A stretch of 64,000 nt of DNA from Maribacter algarum (ex Lu et al. 2025) (nom. illeg.) (GCA_947495915.1 CANMAW010000001.1:868001-932000); one strand, 5' to 3'. Counted from the stretch's first letter, positions 25,330-34,010 are shown. Program-made: numbers and translations. Notes: generated by a model from the letters alone, not told the origin.

Positions 25330-25635
25330 ATGAAAAAAGTACTACTAGTTGCAGCATTATCTTTAGGAACTATGACTGCAATAGCACAAGAAACAGAAAC
25401 AGCGGTTGAGGAAGTATCAACTGAAATGATGGAAGCTCAAGATGCGTTTGCTGAAATAGCTCTTGAAGAAGTACCAGAGGCAATAACGGAAGCATTAGAA
25501 GTTGCTCACCCTGGTGCAACGGTTGCTAAGGCATATATTAATGAAGCTTCACAATACAAATTAGAAGTTGCAACAGAAGAAGGTGAAGCAGTCGAGCTTT
25601 ACGCTGATGCCGAAGGTAACTGGATTGAAATGTAA
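25330..25635 (+). CDS. Acidic secreted PepSY-like protein, copy 1
   Basis: The product has 101 residues: a signal peptide (MKKVLLVAALSLGTMTAIAQ), an acidic low-complexity stretch rich in Glu and Thr (residues 21-45), and a small PepSY-like domain (LPEAITEALEVAHPGATVAKAY in spirit, ending YADAEGNWIEM). It is clearly paralogous with the gene at 25911, with identical length and a common QYKLEV and DAEGNWI core. It probably lies in the periplasm and binds a protein or metal; function is unknown. It has its own terminator. Confidence 0.8.
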   Translation: MKKVLLVAALSLGTMTAIAQETETAVEEVSTEMMEAQDAFAEIALEEVPEAITEALEVAHPGATVAKAYINEASQYKLEVATEEGEAVELYADAEGNWIEM

Positions 25636-25676
25636 GAACTACGTTCTTCATTAATTTTAGTAAGAGTTAGTCATTG

Positions 25677-25708
25677 AAAGTCTCGATACCCATCGAGACT
25701 TTTTTTTT
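25677..25708 (+). terminator. Terminator after PepSY-like copy 1
   Basis: AAAGTCTCGA pairs with TCGAGACTTT around a 6-nt loop, followed by a run of T. Confidence 0.85.
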
Positions 25709-25910
25709 AAAAGTATTTGCAGATTAAAAACCTGTAAGGCGTATATTTTTTACACGGTTTAATTATACAATACCCATAATTATACAGCTGAAAATTTCAC
25801 TAAACACTACAAATCGCTGATAAACAGCATGTTGACACAAGCGCAATACTTGGTACTGTTTTTTCTATACAACTAACAAGGCTTAATTATAAACAGTAAA
25901 ATTATTTATT

Positions 25911-26216
25911 ATGAAAAAATTATTGGTAGTAGCGATTATGACTTTTGGTTCATTAACGGCATTTGCACAAGAAGCTGAAACAGCTGTTGAAGAAGTAGCC
26001 GCTGAAGAGTTGGTATCTCAAGATGATTTCTCAGAGGTAGCAGTAGCTGAATTACCTGAAGCTGTAGTTGCAGCAGTTTCAAAAAATTACCCTACGGCTA
26101 CTATAAACAAAGCGTATTCAAATCAATCTTCTCAGTATAAATTAGAAGTTTCTTTAGAAGATGGTACTTCTGGAACTCTCTATACTGATGCTGAAGGAAA
26201 TTGGATTGATTTATAA
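25911..26216 (+). CDS. Acidic secreted PepSY-like protein, copy 2
   Basis: This tandem paralogue of the gene at 25330 also has 101 residues. It has a signal peptide (MKKLLVVAIMTFGSLTAFAQ), an acidic Ala/Glu stretch, and the domain ending LYTDAEGNWIDL. The core LPEAVVAAVSKNYPTATINKAY is the PepSY-like part. The two copies are separated by 275 nt with a terminator, so each is its own transcription unit. The neighbouring two-component genes could control them, but nothing in the sequence proves it. Confidence 0.8.
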   Translation: MKKLLVVAIMTFGSLTAFAQEAETAVEEVAAEELVSQDDFSEVAVAELPEAVVAAVSKNYPTATINKAYSNQSSQYKLEVSLEDGTSGTLYTDAEGNWIDL

Positions 26217-26269
26217 TCGACTTTAAAAGTAAACTTGAGTTATTTGTTTTGTATCAAGTTGGTTTGGTC

Positions 26270-26302
26270 AGAAAGGGGTTGTACGTTGTACGGCCCCTTT
26301 CT
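26270..26302 (+). terminator. Terminator after PepSY-like copy 2
   Basis: A 15-bp stem with two G-U pairs (AGAAAGGGG outer, GTAC inner) closes on a 3-nt loop. The T tract after it is short and interrupted. Confidence 0.7.
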
Positions 26303-26342
26303 TCTTGTTCTACATAAATAAAAGCTTAAATATCAATGCAAT

Positions 26343-26459
26343 AAGATTTTTAATTCCTCATTCTTAACCTCCACTGCCAGAACTTACAGGAATTGTGGAT
26401 GGCTTTGTCCCCGCTATCCAATTGGCCAAAACGACCCTACTAAAAAGTAGGGTCTTTTT
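26343..26459 (+). ncRNA. Candidate small RNA ending in an orphan terminator
   Basis: The 369-base gap before the response regulator contains an excellent terminator (GACCCTAC 26433-26440 with GTAGGGTC 26447-26454, then TTTTT) that follows no gene: the upstream gene already has one at 26270. Just before it, 26391-26403 and 26413-26423 form an 11-bp hairpin with a 2-nt bulge. No good frame or clear promoter is visible. It could be a small RNA or only a second terminator with its 3' UTR. Confidence 0.3.
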
Positions 26460-26585
26460 GTTGCTATTTCTTTCAAGCAAGTAAAGAAAATAGAGCTGTT
26501 TTTATTTCTATTTTAGGATAAATTTAAAAAGGAGACAGCTTACATGCACTATTTTTACGTACATAGATAAAACGAGAACGTTTTT

Positions 26586-27956
26586 ATGCCAAACATCTTG
26601 ATTATTGAGGATGATGCAGCATTTTGTAAAATGCTTCAGAAATTCCTAACAAAACACGAATATACAGTAGCTATTAGTTTTACTGCACCTGAGGCCAAAA
26701 CAAAACTTAAAGAGAATAGTTTTGATTTGGTACTTTCTGATCTGCGTCTGCCCGATTATGATGGTATTCAATTACTCCAAGAAATTAAGATGCTGAATAC
26801 AGCAACCCCAGTAATTTTAATGACTGGTTATGCTGAGGTCGGTACTGCGGTAAAAGCTATGAAAGAAGGTGCTTTTGATTATATCGCGAAGCCATTTACT
26901 CCTGATGATATTCTAGAAGTAATTCAAAAAGCGCTAAAAAATAAAGCGTCAGCTAACGTTAATGTAGTAAATAAAAAAGATAGTGTTAAAACTAACGCTT
27001 TTGAAGAAGCAGCTTCAGAATCAAGCGCTTTTAAAATAATTACAGGAATTAGTGAGGCTTCAAAAAAGTTAGAAGAACATGTTAAACTGGTGGCACCTAC
27101 CAACATGTCTGTTTTGATTACTGGAGAAAGTGGAACTGGTAAAGAAATTACTGCCAAAGCCATACACGATAATAGTAAGCGTAATGGTCATAATTTTATA
27201 GCTGTTGATTGTGGGGCCATACCAAAAGAGCTAGCGACAAGTGAATTCTTTGGTCATATTAAAGGCAGTTTCACAGGTGCTGTTGAAGATAAAATAGGAA
27301 ATTTTGAGGCAGCCAACGGGGGAACCCTTTTTCTTGATGAAGTAGGAAACCTGTCTTATGAAAATCAAATACAATTATTACGAGCACTTCAAGAACGCAG
27401 AATTAAAAGAGTTGGAAGCACCAAAGAAATTAATGTTGATCTCAGAATAATTACGGCAACAAATGAAGATCTGCATAATGCCGTTGAAAAAGGTACTTTT
27501 CGTGAAGACTTGTACCATCGGTTAAACGAATTTTCTATTCAAATACCCTCACTAGAAGATCGATCAGATGATTTGGTATTATTTGCGCAACATTTTTTAG
27601 AAAAAGCAAATCAAAATCTTGGTAAAAATGTACATGGTTTTTCTGATGAAGTTTGGAGCGCTTTTCGCCAATATCACTGGCCGGGCAATTTGCGAGAGTT
27701 GCAAAATGTCATCAAAAGATCTGTGTTATTAACTGCAGGCGATGAAGTACAACTACAGGTGTTGCCGCAAGAGCTTTTATTGCAACAAACGCAGTCTACG
27801 AGTTCTAGTAGTTTTTCGAAATCAGAATTTGAAAAAGACCGAATTATTAAAGCTTTAAAAAAAACAAATTTTAATAAGTCTAAAGCGGCGAAACTATTAC
27901 AGGTAACCAGAAAAACACTTTACAACAAGATTAATCACTATAACTTGGACTTATAG
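26586..27956 (+). CDS. Sigma-54-dependent response regulator (NtrC type)
   Basis: The 456-residue protein has a receiver domain (acidic pair EDD at 8-10, phospho-acceptor Asp52 in LSDLRLPDYDG, Lys in AKPFTPDD), an AAA+ domain with Walker A GESGTGKE near 180, the GSFTGA loop (GAFTGA with one substitution) that contacts sigma-54, and a Fis-type HTH at the C-terminus (NFNKSKAAKLLQVTRKTLYNKI). It activates RpoN-dependent promoters on phosphorylation. Its 3' end overlaps the convergent hybrid kinase gene by 26 bases, so the kinase is its likely partner. Confidence 0.95.
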   Translation: MPNILIIEDDAAFCKMLQKFLTKHEYTVAISFTAPEAKTKLKENSFDLVLSDLRLPDYDGIQLLQEIKMLNTATPVILMTGYAEVGTAVKAMKEGAFDYIAKPFTPDDILEVIQKALKNKASANVNVVNKKDSVKTNAFEEAASESSAFKIITGISEASKKLEEHVKLVAPTNMSVLITGESGTGKEITAKAIHDNSKRNGHNFIAVDCGAIPKELATSEFFGHIKGSFTGAVEDKIGNFEAANGGTLFLDEVGNLSYENQIQLLRALQERRIKRVGSTKEINVDLRIITATNEDLHNAVEKGTFREDLYHRLNEFSIQIPSLEDRSDDLVLFAQHFLEKANQNLGKNVHGFSDEVWSAFRQYHWPGNLRELQNVIKRSVLLTAGDEVQLQVLPQELLLQQTQSTSSSSFSKSEFEKDRIIKALKKTNFNKSKAAKLLQVTRKTLYNKINHYNLDL

Positions 27957-30405
27957 TTAAGTTGCCTTTCATTTCATTGGTCAAAACAGTTACTTTTCTA
28001 TTTATAAAAAATAAAGCATCTAACAACTTTCCTTTATTCATGAGTTGAGGTTTAGCAGCTTCTAGACGTTCTAAGGTGGGTACAATGGCAGTAGCTTTTA
28101 ATTGTCTAAACATGGGCAGCATGCGATGCGCTACTTGATTGATTTGATCATAATCAATAGTATGTACCCCTTCATCTAATAGAACTAAGTTTGTTTTGGT
28201 GTCTCTTAAAAAGGTGTTTAATACATCAAAAACCGCATCTTCATTCGTTCCTAAAAAAGAATGAATAATATCAAGGCTATAATTTTCTGGTTGGTTTGAA
28301 ACAACGACTGTGGGTTCAATAGCTGTTGTTTTTGGTACGTCTTTTTCGGTTTGAAAACCTAGCAGTTTTAGCATTGCAATTAATTCTTTCTTTGCAAAAG
28401 GTTTTTGTAAAACCTGATCAAAACCAATACCCATGTAGGCTTCAGAATCTAAATCACGTCGACCAGTCATAGCAATAATGGGTTGGTTTTTATAATGCTT
28501 GTAATTACCCGATTTCAATTTTTCTAAAACTTCAAACCCTGTTATTTGTGGCATTTGAATATCAGTTAATACCAGGTCATAACCTAAATGAGAATCTTTT
28601 GGCACTTGTAAAAAATTAGTAAAGGTATTCGAGGTCATACCCATACTTTCTGATAATTCAGCAAGCATGCCTAATAGGGCAGTATCATCATCAATAATTA
28701 AAATTTTTAATTTAGGATTCAGATATCTGGGTGTTGTATCTATTTGTTGTTTGATAGCAAGTGCTAAAGGAACTTGTAAAGTAAAAGTGCTACCCTTTTC
28801 TAAGGCACTTTCTAAATCTAATTTCCCACCGAGTAATTCGGTTAGCTTTTTTGAGATGGTTAGCCCTAATCCGTATCCTCCGAATTTTTTTTCTGTAGTA
28901 GAGTCAGCCTGAGTAAACTCATTAAAAACAAGAAGTTGTTTTTCTTTGGCAATACCGACACCAGTGTCTTCAATTTCAACAATAAAGTTTTGCGTTTTCT
29001 GTTTCCCTTTGTTAGCCGAAGCTTTTATTTTAATATGCCCTGTATCTGTAAATTTAAAAGCATTTCCGATGAGGTTGGTTAAAACTTGTCTAATACGAAA
29101 AGGATCACCTTCAAATGTGTTGTGTAGTTGAGCATCAATTTCTAAAAATAATTGTAAATTTTTGTTTTTATGAATAGCTTGAATAGATTCAGCGGTATCT
29201 TGAATCAAATTTGCTGGAATAAAAGGAATCTTCTCAATATTTAACTTTCCACCTTCCAATTTTGAAAAATCTAAAAGGTCATTTACTAAGTTACCGACAT
29301 AATCAGAGGCTGATTTTACATTGCTTAAATAGCGTATTTGCTTTTGTGAAAGTTCGGTACCTTCCATAAGTTCAGTATATCCGGTAATCGTATTTAATGG
29401 GGTTCTTAAATCGTGACTGACCGTAGAAATCAGTTGCTCTCTGCTCTTTAAAAGTGATTCTGAATATTTTTTTTCTTTTTCTAGTTTTAATCTGTATGTC
29501 TGAACTTTCCAATAATCTCTAGTTATTAAAAACGAAAACAATCCTACAATTACAAAGCCCAATAGGGCAGAGAAACCTGCAATTCTTGTTGATTTTCTTA
29601 ATGCAGCCTGCTTTTTTAAGTTATTTTCAAGAGTTTTTGTCATAACCTCTTGTTCAAAAGCTGCTATAATATTTTGTAATTGCTGCGAAAGCTCGAGGTC
29701 ACTGCGACTTACTTCTATTTCTTTTTGTGCTAAAGATCTTTGCGATTGAAAATCTTTGAGTTTTGCCTCTTGAAGCATATTTTTTGAAACTTCTAAAATA
29801 GAATCTATATACTTTACATTAGTGCTTCCATCAGGGTTTACCGGTGTATTTTTACTCAAAAGTGCCGCATAGGCTCTTAAGTTTTTTTGAAGATTAGGAG
29901 ATAATTTTTCAAAGTTTGGAAATAAATTCTCTGCAGAAAATTTTCCTATAGATTCTTCAATTTTTTCAAACTCTTTAAGGGCTTTATCAATATAGCGACT
30001 CTCATAATTTTTTACTTTTAATTCACCCAACGCTTTGTTATTCGCTACTTTTTGAGAAAGCAAAATTTGAAGACTATCTAGCAAACCTTTTTGAAAATCA
30101 CTCTTCGTTAATTTCTTTAAAGTCTCAATTTCATTTTGAACAGAATCAATTTTAAATTTATAGGCTTCAAAATCAGCTTTAGTATTTCTTTGAGTAGAAA
30201 GTTTAGATAAGCTTTCTGCTTTATATAAACTAGTTAGTAAAGTATTAGTTTTAAGCAGTTTTTGATCATTTTCGCTAGCTGTTTCGGTCGATACATAGGT
30301 TTTAATTTCAGAGTAGATAAAATACCCAACAACCGCTGCCAAAACTGCAAGTATGAAATAACTAAAAACTATTTTTAATGTGAATTTGTTTTTTGACTTG
30401 TTCAT
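27931..30405 (-). CDS. Hybrid sensor histidine kinase with receiver and Hpt domains
   Basis: From ATG 30405 the protein has 824 residues. Order: membrane helix (about 10-32), long helical periplasmic sensor region (35-270), second membrane helix (275-295), HisKA with the phospho-His in STVSHDLRTPLNT (about 331), HATPase with N, G1 (EDTGVGIA) and G2 (GGYGLGL) boxes, a receiver (IDDD, Asp in LTDIQMPQ, Lys in LQKPF), and a C-terminal Hpt-like domain with VAHRMLPMFRQLKA. A complete phosphorelay is thus in one chain, and the partner regulator is encoded convergently. The in-frame TTG at 30423 is a less likely start. Confidence 0.93.
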   Translation of the reverse strand: MNKSKNKFTLKIVFSYFILAVLAAVVGYFIYSEIKTYVSTETASENDQKLLKTNTLLTSLYKAESLSKLSTQRNTKADFEAYKFKIDSVQNEIETLKKLTKSDFQKGLLDSLQILLSQKVANNKALGELKVKNYESRYIDKALKEFEKIEESIGKFSAENLFPNFEKLSPNLQKNLRAYAALLSKNTPVNPDGSTNVKYIDSILEVSKNMLQEAKLKDFQSQRSLAQKEIEVSRSDLELSQQLQNIIAAFEQEVMTKTLENNLKKQAALRKSTRIAGFSALLGFVIVGLFSFLITRDYWKVQTYRLKLEKEKKYSESLLKSREQLISTVSHDLRTPLNTITGYTELMEGTELSQKQIRYLSNVKSASDYVGNLVNDLLDFSKLEGGKLNIEKIPFIPANLIQDTAESIQAIHKNKNLQLFLEIDAQLHNTFEGDPFRIRQVLTNLIGNAFKFTDTGHIKIKASANKGKQKTQNFIVEIEDTGVGIAKEKQLLVFNEFTQADSTTEKKFGGYGLGLTISKKLTELLGGKLDLESALEKGSTFTLQVPLALAIKQQIDTTPRYLNPKLKILIIDDDTALLGMLAELSESMGMTSNTFTNFLQVPKDSHLGYDLVLTDIQMPQITGFEVLEKLKSGNYKHYKNQPIIAMTGRRDLDSEAYMGIGFDQVLQKPFAKKELIAMLKLLGFQTEKDVPKTTAIEPTVVVSNQPENYSLDIIHSFLGTNEDAVFDVLNTFLRDTKTNLVLLDEGVHTIDYDQINQVAHRMLPMFRQLKATAIVPTLERLEAAKPQLMNKGKLLDALFFINRKVTVLTNEMKGNLTISPSYSD

Positions 30406-30493
30406 ATAGCGTATGTAAATCAATGTGCCTAAATAAGATACGTATACAAGCTAAGTTTTGATTTTTTTAAGACGTTAATTATTTCTAATTTTT

Positions 30494-30526
30494 TTGTGGT
30501 AAAATAGAAATTCAACACTACATTTG
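30494..30526 (+). promoter_or_regulatory. Promoter of the TPP-riboswitch transcript
   Basis: A TTG at 30494-30496 and TACATTTG at 30519-30526 (22-nt spacing) fit the consensus and lie just before the riboswitch. Confidence 0.6.
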
Positions 30527-30529
30527 CGG

Positions 30530-30646
30530 CATCTCAAAGGGGTGCTGAATTTTATGTTCTAATAGGTTAAACCTGTTTTGAACCAAAAAGAAAGCTGAGA
30601 TTATACCCAATGAACCTGGGCAGGTAATGCTGCCAAGGGAGGCGAT
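30530..30646 (+). promoter_or_regulatory. TPP riboswitch (THI element)
   Basis: The conserved blocks are all visible: AAGGGGTGCTG (30536 on), GCTGAGATTATACCC (30594-30608), TGAACCTGGGCAGGTAATGC (30611-30630) and CCAAGGGA (30633-30640). The P3 arm is extended by a hairpin around AGGTTAAACCT. A further hairpin at 30669-30697 (GTTGC/GCAAC and CTGAAA/TTTCAG) between aptamer and gene is a likely expression platform. It has no T run, so translational or combined control is possible. It regulates the receptor gene at 30756. Confidence 0.93.
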
Positions 30647-30755
30647 TTTCGTCATTAGGTAATTCATTGTTGCGCTGAAAGAGTTTCAGAAGGCAACTAT
30701 AAAATCAATTTTAATTTAGAATAATAGCCCCTTTTATTCGTAAAACACTTTACGA

Positions 30756-32927
30756 ATGAAAACTATTGTCACAACATTAGCCTTAATTGGCTTAACAATG
30801 GCCTCACAGGCTCAAGAGCAAGAAACCGATACCTTATCTGGTAAAAAAGTCGTTTTAGACGAAGTATTTGTATCGGCAATTAGGGCAACCAATCAAACTC
30901 CGGTTACCTATAGCAACTTAACCAAAGAACAAATTAAACCAAGAAATTTGGGTCAGGATATTCCAATTCTGATGAATTTTCTGCCATCTGTGGTAACAAC
31001 TTCCGATGCTGGTGCAGGAGTTGGATATACAGGCATTAGGGTAAGAGGTAGTGATGCTACAAGAGTTAATGTAACAATCAACGGAATACCCTACAATGAT
31101 GCTGAATCTCAAGGTACCTTTTGGGTAAATATGCCTGATTTTGCATCATCAACAGAAAGTTTGCAACTGCAGCGTGGTGTGGGAACTTCTACAAACGGGG
31201 CTGGAGCTTTTGGGGCTAGTCTAAATGTTCTTACCGACGGAATTTCACAAGAGGCTTTTGCTCAAATATCTTCGTCAGTAGGTAGTTTTAATACGTTGAG
31301 AAATAATATAAAGTTTAGTACAGGACTTTTGAATGATCATGTGGAAATTACTGGTAGGTTGTCTAGAATTACCTCTGACGGCTATATAGATCGTGCTTCT
31401 TCAGAATTAGAATCTTACTTTTTACAAGGAAGTTATAAAGACGAAAACACATTGATTAAGGCGTTGTTATTTGGTGGTCATGAAATAACATATCAATCAT
31501 GGTTCGGAATTGATGCGGCCACACTTGAGTCTGATCGAACGTTTAACCCTGCAGGTATTTATACTGACCAAAATGGAAATACCCAATTCTATGATAAAGA
31601 AGAGGATAATTATAAGCAAGATCATGCCCAGCTACTTTGGAATGAAAAAATAAATGATAATTGGAGTACCAATATAGCTTTGCACTATACCAGAGGAAGA
31701 GGGTATTTTGAACAATTCAAAGAAGATGACGATTTTTCAACCTACGGTTTTACACCAATCAATGTTGATGGTGAAGAAGTAAGTACCACTGATTTGATTC
31801 GTAGAAGATGGCTTGATAATGATTTCTACGGAACTGTTTTTTCTGCGAATTACGAAAATGATAAACTGAATTTAATAATCGGTGGAGGTTTAAATAAATA
31901 CGAAGGCGCGCATTTCGGAGAAGTCATTTGGGCGCAATTTGCTGGTAATAGTAACATTAGAGATCGTTATTATGATGACAATTCTTCTAAAACAGATTTT
32001 AACCTTTATACTAAGGCAAACTACAAATTTGATGATCGTTGGAGTCTTTTTGGAGACTTGCAGTACAGAGCTGTAGGTTATAAAGCTAATGGTGATGATA
32101 CCGGTTTAGTTGATGATAACTTTAATTTTTTCAACCCAAAAGCTGGTGTGACTTATGATTTAAATAAGAATAACAACTTCTATTTTTCATACGCCGTTGC
32201 CAACCGTGAACCGAATAGAAATGACTATGAAAATGGAAACCCAGAACCAGAGCGTTTAAATGATTTTGAATTAGGATGGCGTTATGTAACTCCTAAAGTT
32301 CAAGTTAGTACGAATGGTTATTTTATGAACTATAGAAATCAGCTGGTTTTAACTGGTGAATTGAATGATGTTGGTGCGCCGCTTCGTGAAAATGTAGGTG
32401 ATAGCTATAGATTAGGTTTAGAAATTGATGCCAATATTAGTTTTGGAGATAAGTTTCAATGGAGTCCGAATGTCGCGTTGAGCGTTAATAAAAATAAAGA
32501 CTTCGTTTTTGAGCGTGATGGTGTTGTTCAGAATTTAGGAGATACTAATATTGCTTATTCTCCTGATGTAATAATTGGCAATAGACTAACTTATTTACCA
32601 TCTGAGAATTTTCAAATTTCTGCATTAACTAAGTATCTTGGAAAACAATACATGGGAAATATTGATTCTGAAGCATCTACCTTAGATGCGTATTCGCAAA
32701 CAGATTTAAATATTCAATATGTAATAGAATGTAGTTCATTTATTAAGAGTATTACTTTCTCTGGTTTGGTGAATAATATTTTTGACCAATTAAATGTCAC
32801 TAATGGTTACTTCTTTACCTATGATGATGATTTTACTACTCCTGGTACTATTACAACCATAGAAGGCGCTGGGTATTATCCGCAAGCAGGTGCGAATTTC
32901 TTGTTGGGTGCCACCGTAAGATTTTAA
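30756..32927 (+). CDS. TonB-dependent receptor, thiamine-regulated
   Basis: This 723-residue outer-membrane receptor has a signal peptide (MKTIVTTLALIGLTMASQAQ), a TonB box-like start (VLDEVFVSA), a plug domain (IRVRGSDATRVNVTINGIPYNDAESQ) and a C-terminal beta barrel ending in FLLGATVRF. It lacks the CarboxypepD-like N-terminal domain of SusC proteins, so it belongs to the vitamin/siderophore type. The TPP riboswitch upstream makes uptake of thiamine or a derivative the natural assignment. It is transcribed alone and ends in a terminator. Confidence 0.92.
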   Translation: MKTIVTTLALIGLTMASQAQEQETDTLSGKKVVLDEVFVSAIRATNQTPVTYSNLTKEQIKPRNLGQDIPILMNFLPSVVTTSDAGAGVGYTGIRVRGSDATRVNVTINGIPYNDAESQGTFWVNMPDFASSTESLQLQRGVGTSTNGAGAFGASLNVLTDGISQEAFAQISSSVGSFNTLRNNIKFSTGLLNDHVEITGRLSRITSDGYIDRASSELESYFLQGSYKDENTLIKALLFGGHEITYQSWFGIDAATLESDRTFNPAGIYTDQNGNTQFYDKEEDNYKQDHAQLLWNEKINDNWSTNIALHYTRGRGYFEQFKEDDDFSTYGFTPINVDGEEVSTTDLIRRRWLDNDFYGTVFSANYENDKLNLIIGGGLNKYEGAHFGEVIWAQFAGNSNIRDRYYDDNSSKTDFNLYTKANYKFDDRWSLFGDLQYRAVGYKANGDDTGLVDDNFNFFNPKAGVTYDLNKNNNFYFSYAVANREPNRNDYENGNPEPERLNDFELGWRYVTPKVQVSTNGYFMNYRNQLVLTGELNDVGAPLRENVGDSYRLGLEIDANISFGDKFQWSPNVALSVNKNKDFVFERDGVVQNLGDTNIAYSPDVIIGNRLTYLPSENFQISALTKYLGKQYMGNIDSEASTLDAYSQTDLNIQYVIECSSFIKSITFSGLVNNIFDQLNVTNGYFFTYDDDFTTPGTITTIEGAGYYPQAGANFLLGATVRF

Positions 32928-32953
32928 AAGAACTTCTTTATTAGAGTAATACG

Positions 32954-32998
32954 AACCATTTGAACAGCGTTTTTTAAGCGTTGTTCAAATGGTTTTTT
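32954..32998 (+). terminator. Terminator of the TonB receptor gene
   Basis: AACCATTTGAACA pairs with TGTTCAAATGGTT (13 bp), followed by TTTTTT. Confidence 0.85.
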
Positions 32999-32999
32999 A

Positions 33000-33027
33000 T
33001 TGTTGTTATTTGAAACGATTACCTTTG
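33000..33027 (+). promoter_or_regulatory. Promoter directly in front of the SRPBCC gene
   Basis: TTG at 33000-33002 and TACCTTTG at 33020-33027 (17-nt spacing) fit the consensus. Only 4 nt separate the -7 box from the ATG, so the mRNA may be leaderless. Confidence 0.5.
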
Positions 33028-33031
33028 AAAT

Positions 33032-33502
33032 ATGCCTAAAATTCATATAGAAACAAGAATAACTGCGAATATTAATGTCGTTTTTGATTTAGCAAGAAGT
33101 GTTGATTTACATGTTGTTTCGGCATCACAGACTAACGAAAAAGCCATAGCAGGTAGAACCGCCGGACTGGTGGAATTGGGTGATACCATTACTTGGAAAG
33201 CAAAGCATTTTGGTATAACTCAAAAATTAACATCAAGAATAACGGCCGTAGAAAAACCAATATATTTTGCCGATGAAATGGTTAAAGGGGCTTTTAAATC
33301 TTTTAATCATGAGCATTTTTTCAATGAAGAAAACGGCATTGTAGTTATGAAAGACCTATTTGATTATAAATCTCCTTTTGGTTTGCTAGGAAAATTGGCG
33401 GATATGCTTTTTATAGAAAAATATATGACTGATTTTTTAGAAAAGCGCAATGCGATCATTAAGGAATTTGCAGAAACGGAAAAGTGGCGAGAATTGCTCT
33501 GA
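33032..33502 (+). CDS. SRPBCC (START-like) family protein
   Basis: The 156-residue protein fits the SRPBCC ligand-binding fold: the opening IHIETRITANINVVFDLARSVDLH, then a beta-rich middle (ITWKAKHFGITQKLTSRITA) and a long C-terminal helix (MTDFLEKRNAIIKEFAE). Homologues are often annotated as ligand-binding SRPBCC domain or cell-division-associated protein without proof. It is cytoplasmic. The -7 box lies 4 nt before the ATG. It converges on a lipoprotein gene. Confidence 0.82.
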   Translation: MPKIHIETRITANINVVFDLARSVDLHVVSASQTNEKAIAGRTAGLVELGDTITWKAKHFGITQKLTSRITAVEKPIYFADEMVKGAFKSFNHEHFFNEENGIVVMKDLFDYKSPFGLLGKLADMLFIEKYMTDFLEKRNAIIKEFAETEKWRELL

Positions 33503-33505
33503 AAA

Positions 33506-33946
33506 TCAATTCGAGATAATAATTATATCACCCCCATTGTACGAGGCGCGATACTCTAACAGATCATAATAACGATTACCATCATCTGGTCGATTAAGCA
33601 TTTGACCTGTAATAGCACTGTATTCATAACCTTCGCAGGCACATGTTACTACCGTGCCATCTAGCTCAACAGTAGAGCAATTGTTTGGTGCATGATTTGG
33701 GCAACTAGCTTCAAATACACGAAAAACATCAAAACCCGTATTGCTAACAATAGCACCTCGTGTTCCGACTTGTCCGTTTGGTATTTGAATAGAACTGCCA
33801 GGGTTGGTTAAAGGGTTGTATGAAGGTAGGTTCAAATTGATTTCAAATTGAAACCCTATTTCCTGTAAATAAGGATTTCTAGTTGTACGCTCTTTACTGC
33901 ATGAAAGTAATAAAACCAATACCAATAAGCTCCAAACTCGTTTCAT
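33506..33946 (-). CDS. Rieske-like lipoprotein with altered ligand motifs
   Basis: A lipoprotein signal (MKRVWSLLVLVLLLSC) precedes about 125 residues. ASCPNHAP and, some 20 residues on, CACEGYEYSAITGQML resemble the two loops of Rieske [2Fe-2S] proteins, including the typical S-x-x-T-G-x-x segment after the second loop. The first loop has C-P-x-H instead of C-x-H, and the second has C-x-C without the His. So the cluster may be bound differently or be lost. Function is unknown. Confidence 0.7.
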   Translation of the reverse strand: MKRVWSLLVLVLLLSCSKERTTRNPYLQEIGFQFEINLNLPSYNPLTNPGSSIQIPNGQVGTRGAIVSNTGFDVFRVFEASCPNHAPNNCSTVELDGTVVTCACEGYEYSAITGQMLNRPDDGNRYYDLLEYRASYNGGDIIIISN

Positions 33947-33998
33947 AATAGTGTTTTCAATGGAATGTTAAACGATGCAAATTTGAACAAAAAAAATG

Positions 33999-34006
33999 TA
34001 TATTTG
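33999..34006 (+). promoter_or_regulatory. -7 promoter element of greA
   Basis: TATATTTG fits TAnnTTTG. Transcription should begin near 34012, at the foot of the leader hairpin. Confidence 0.5.
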
Positions 34007-34010
34007 TCTT

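Noticed and set aside
26480-26585. Sigma-54 (-24/-12) promoter before the response regulator
   Set aside because: No TGGC-N8-TGC-like pair could be read with confidence.
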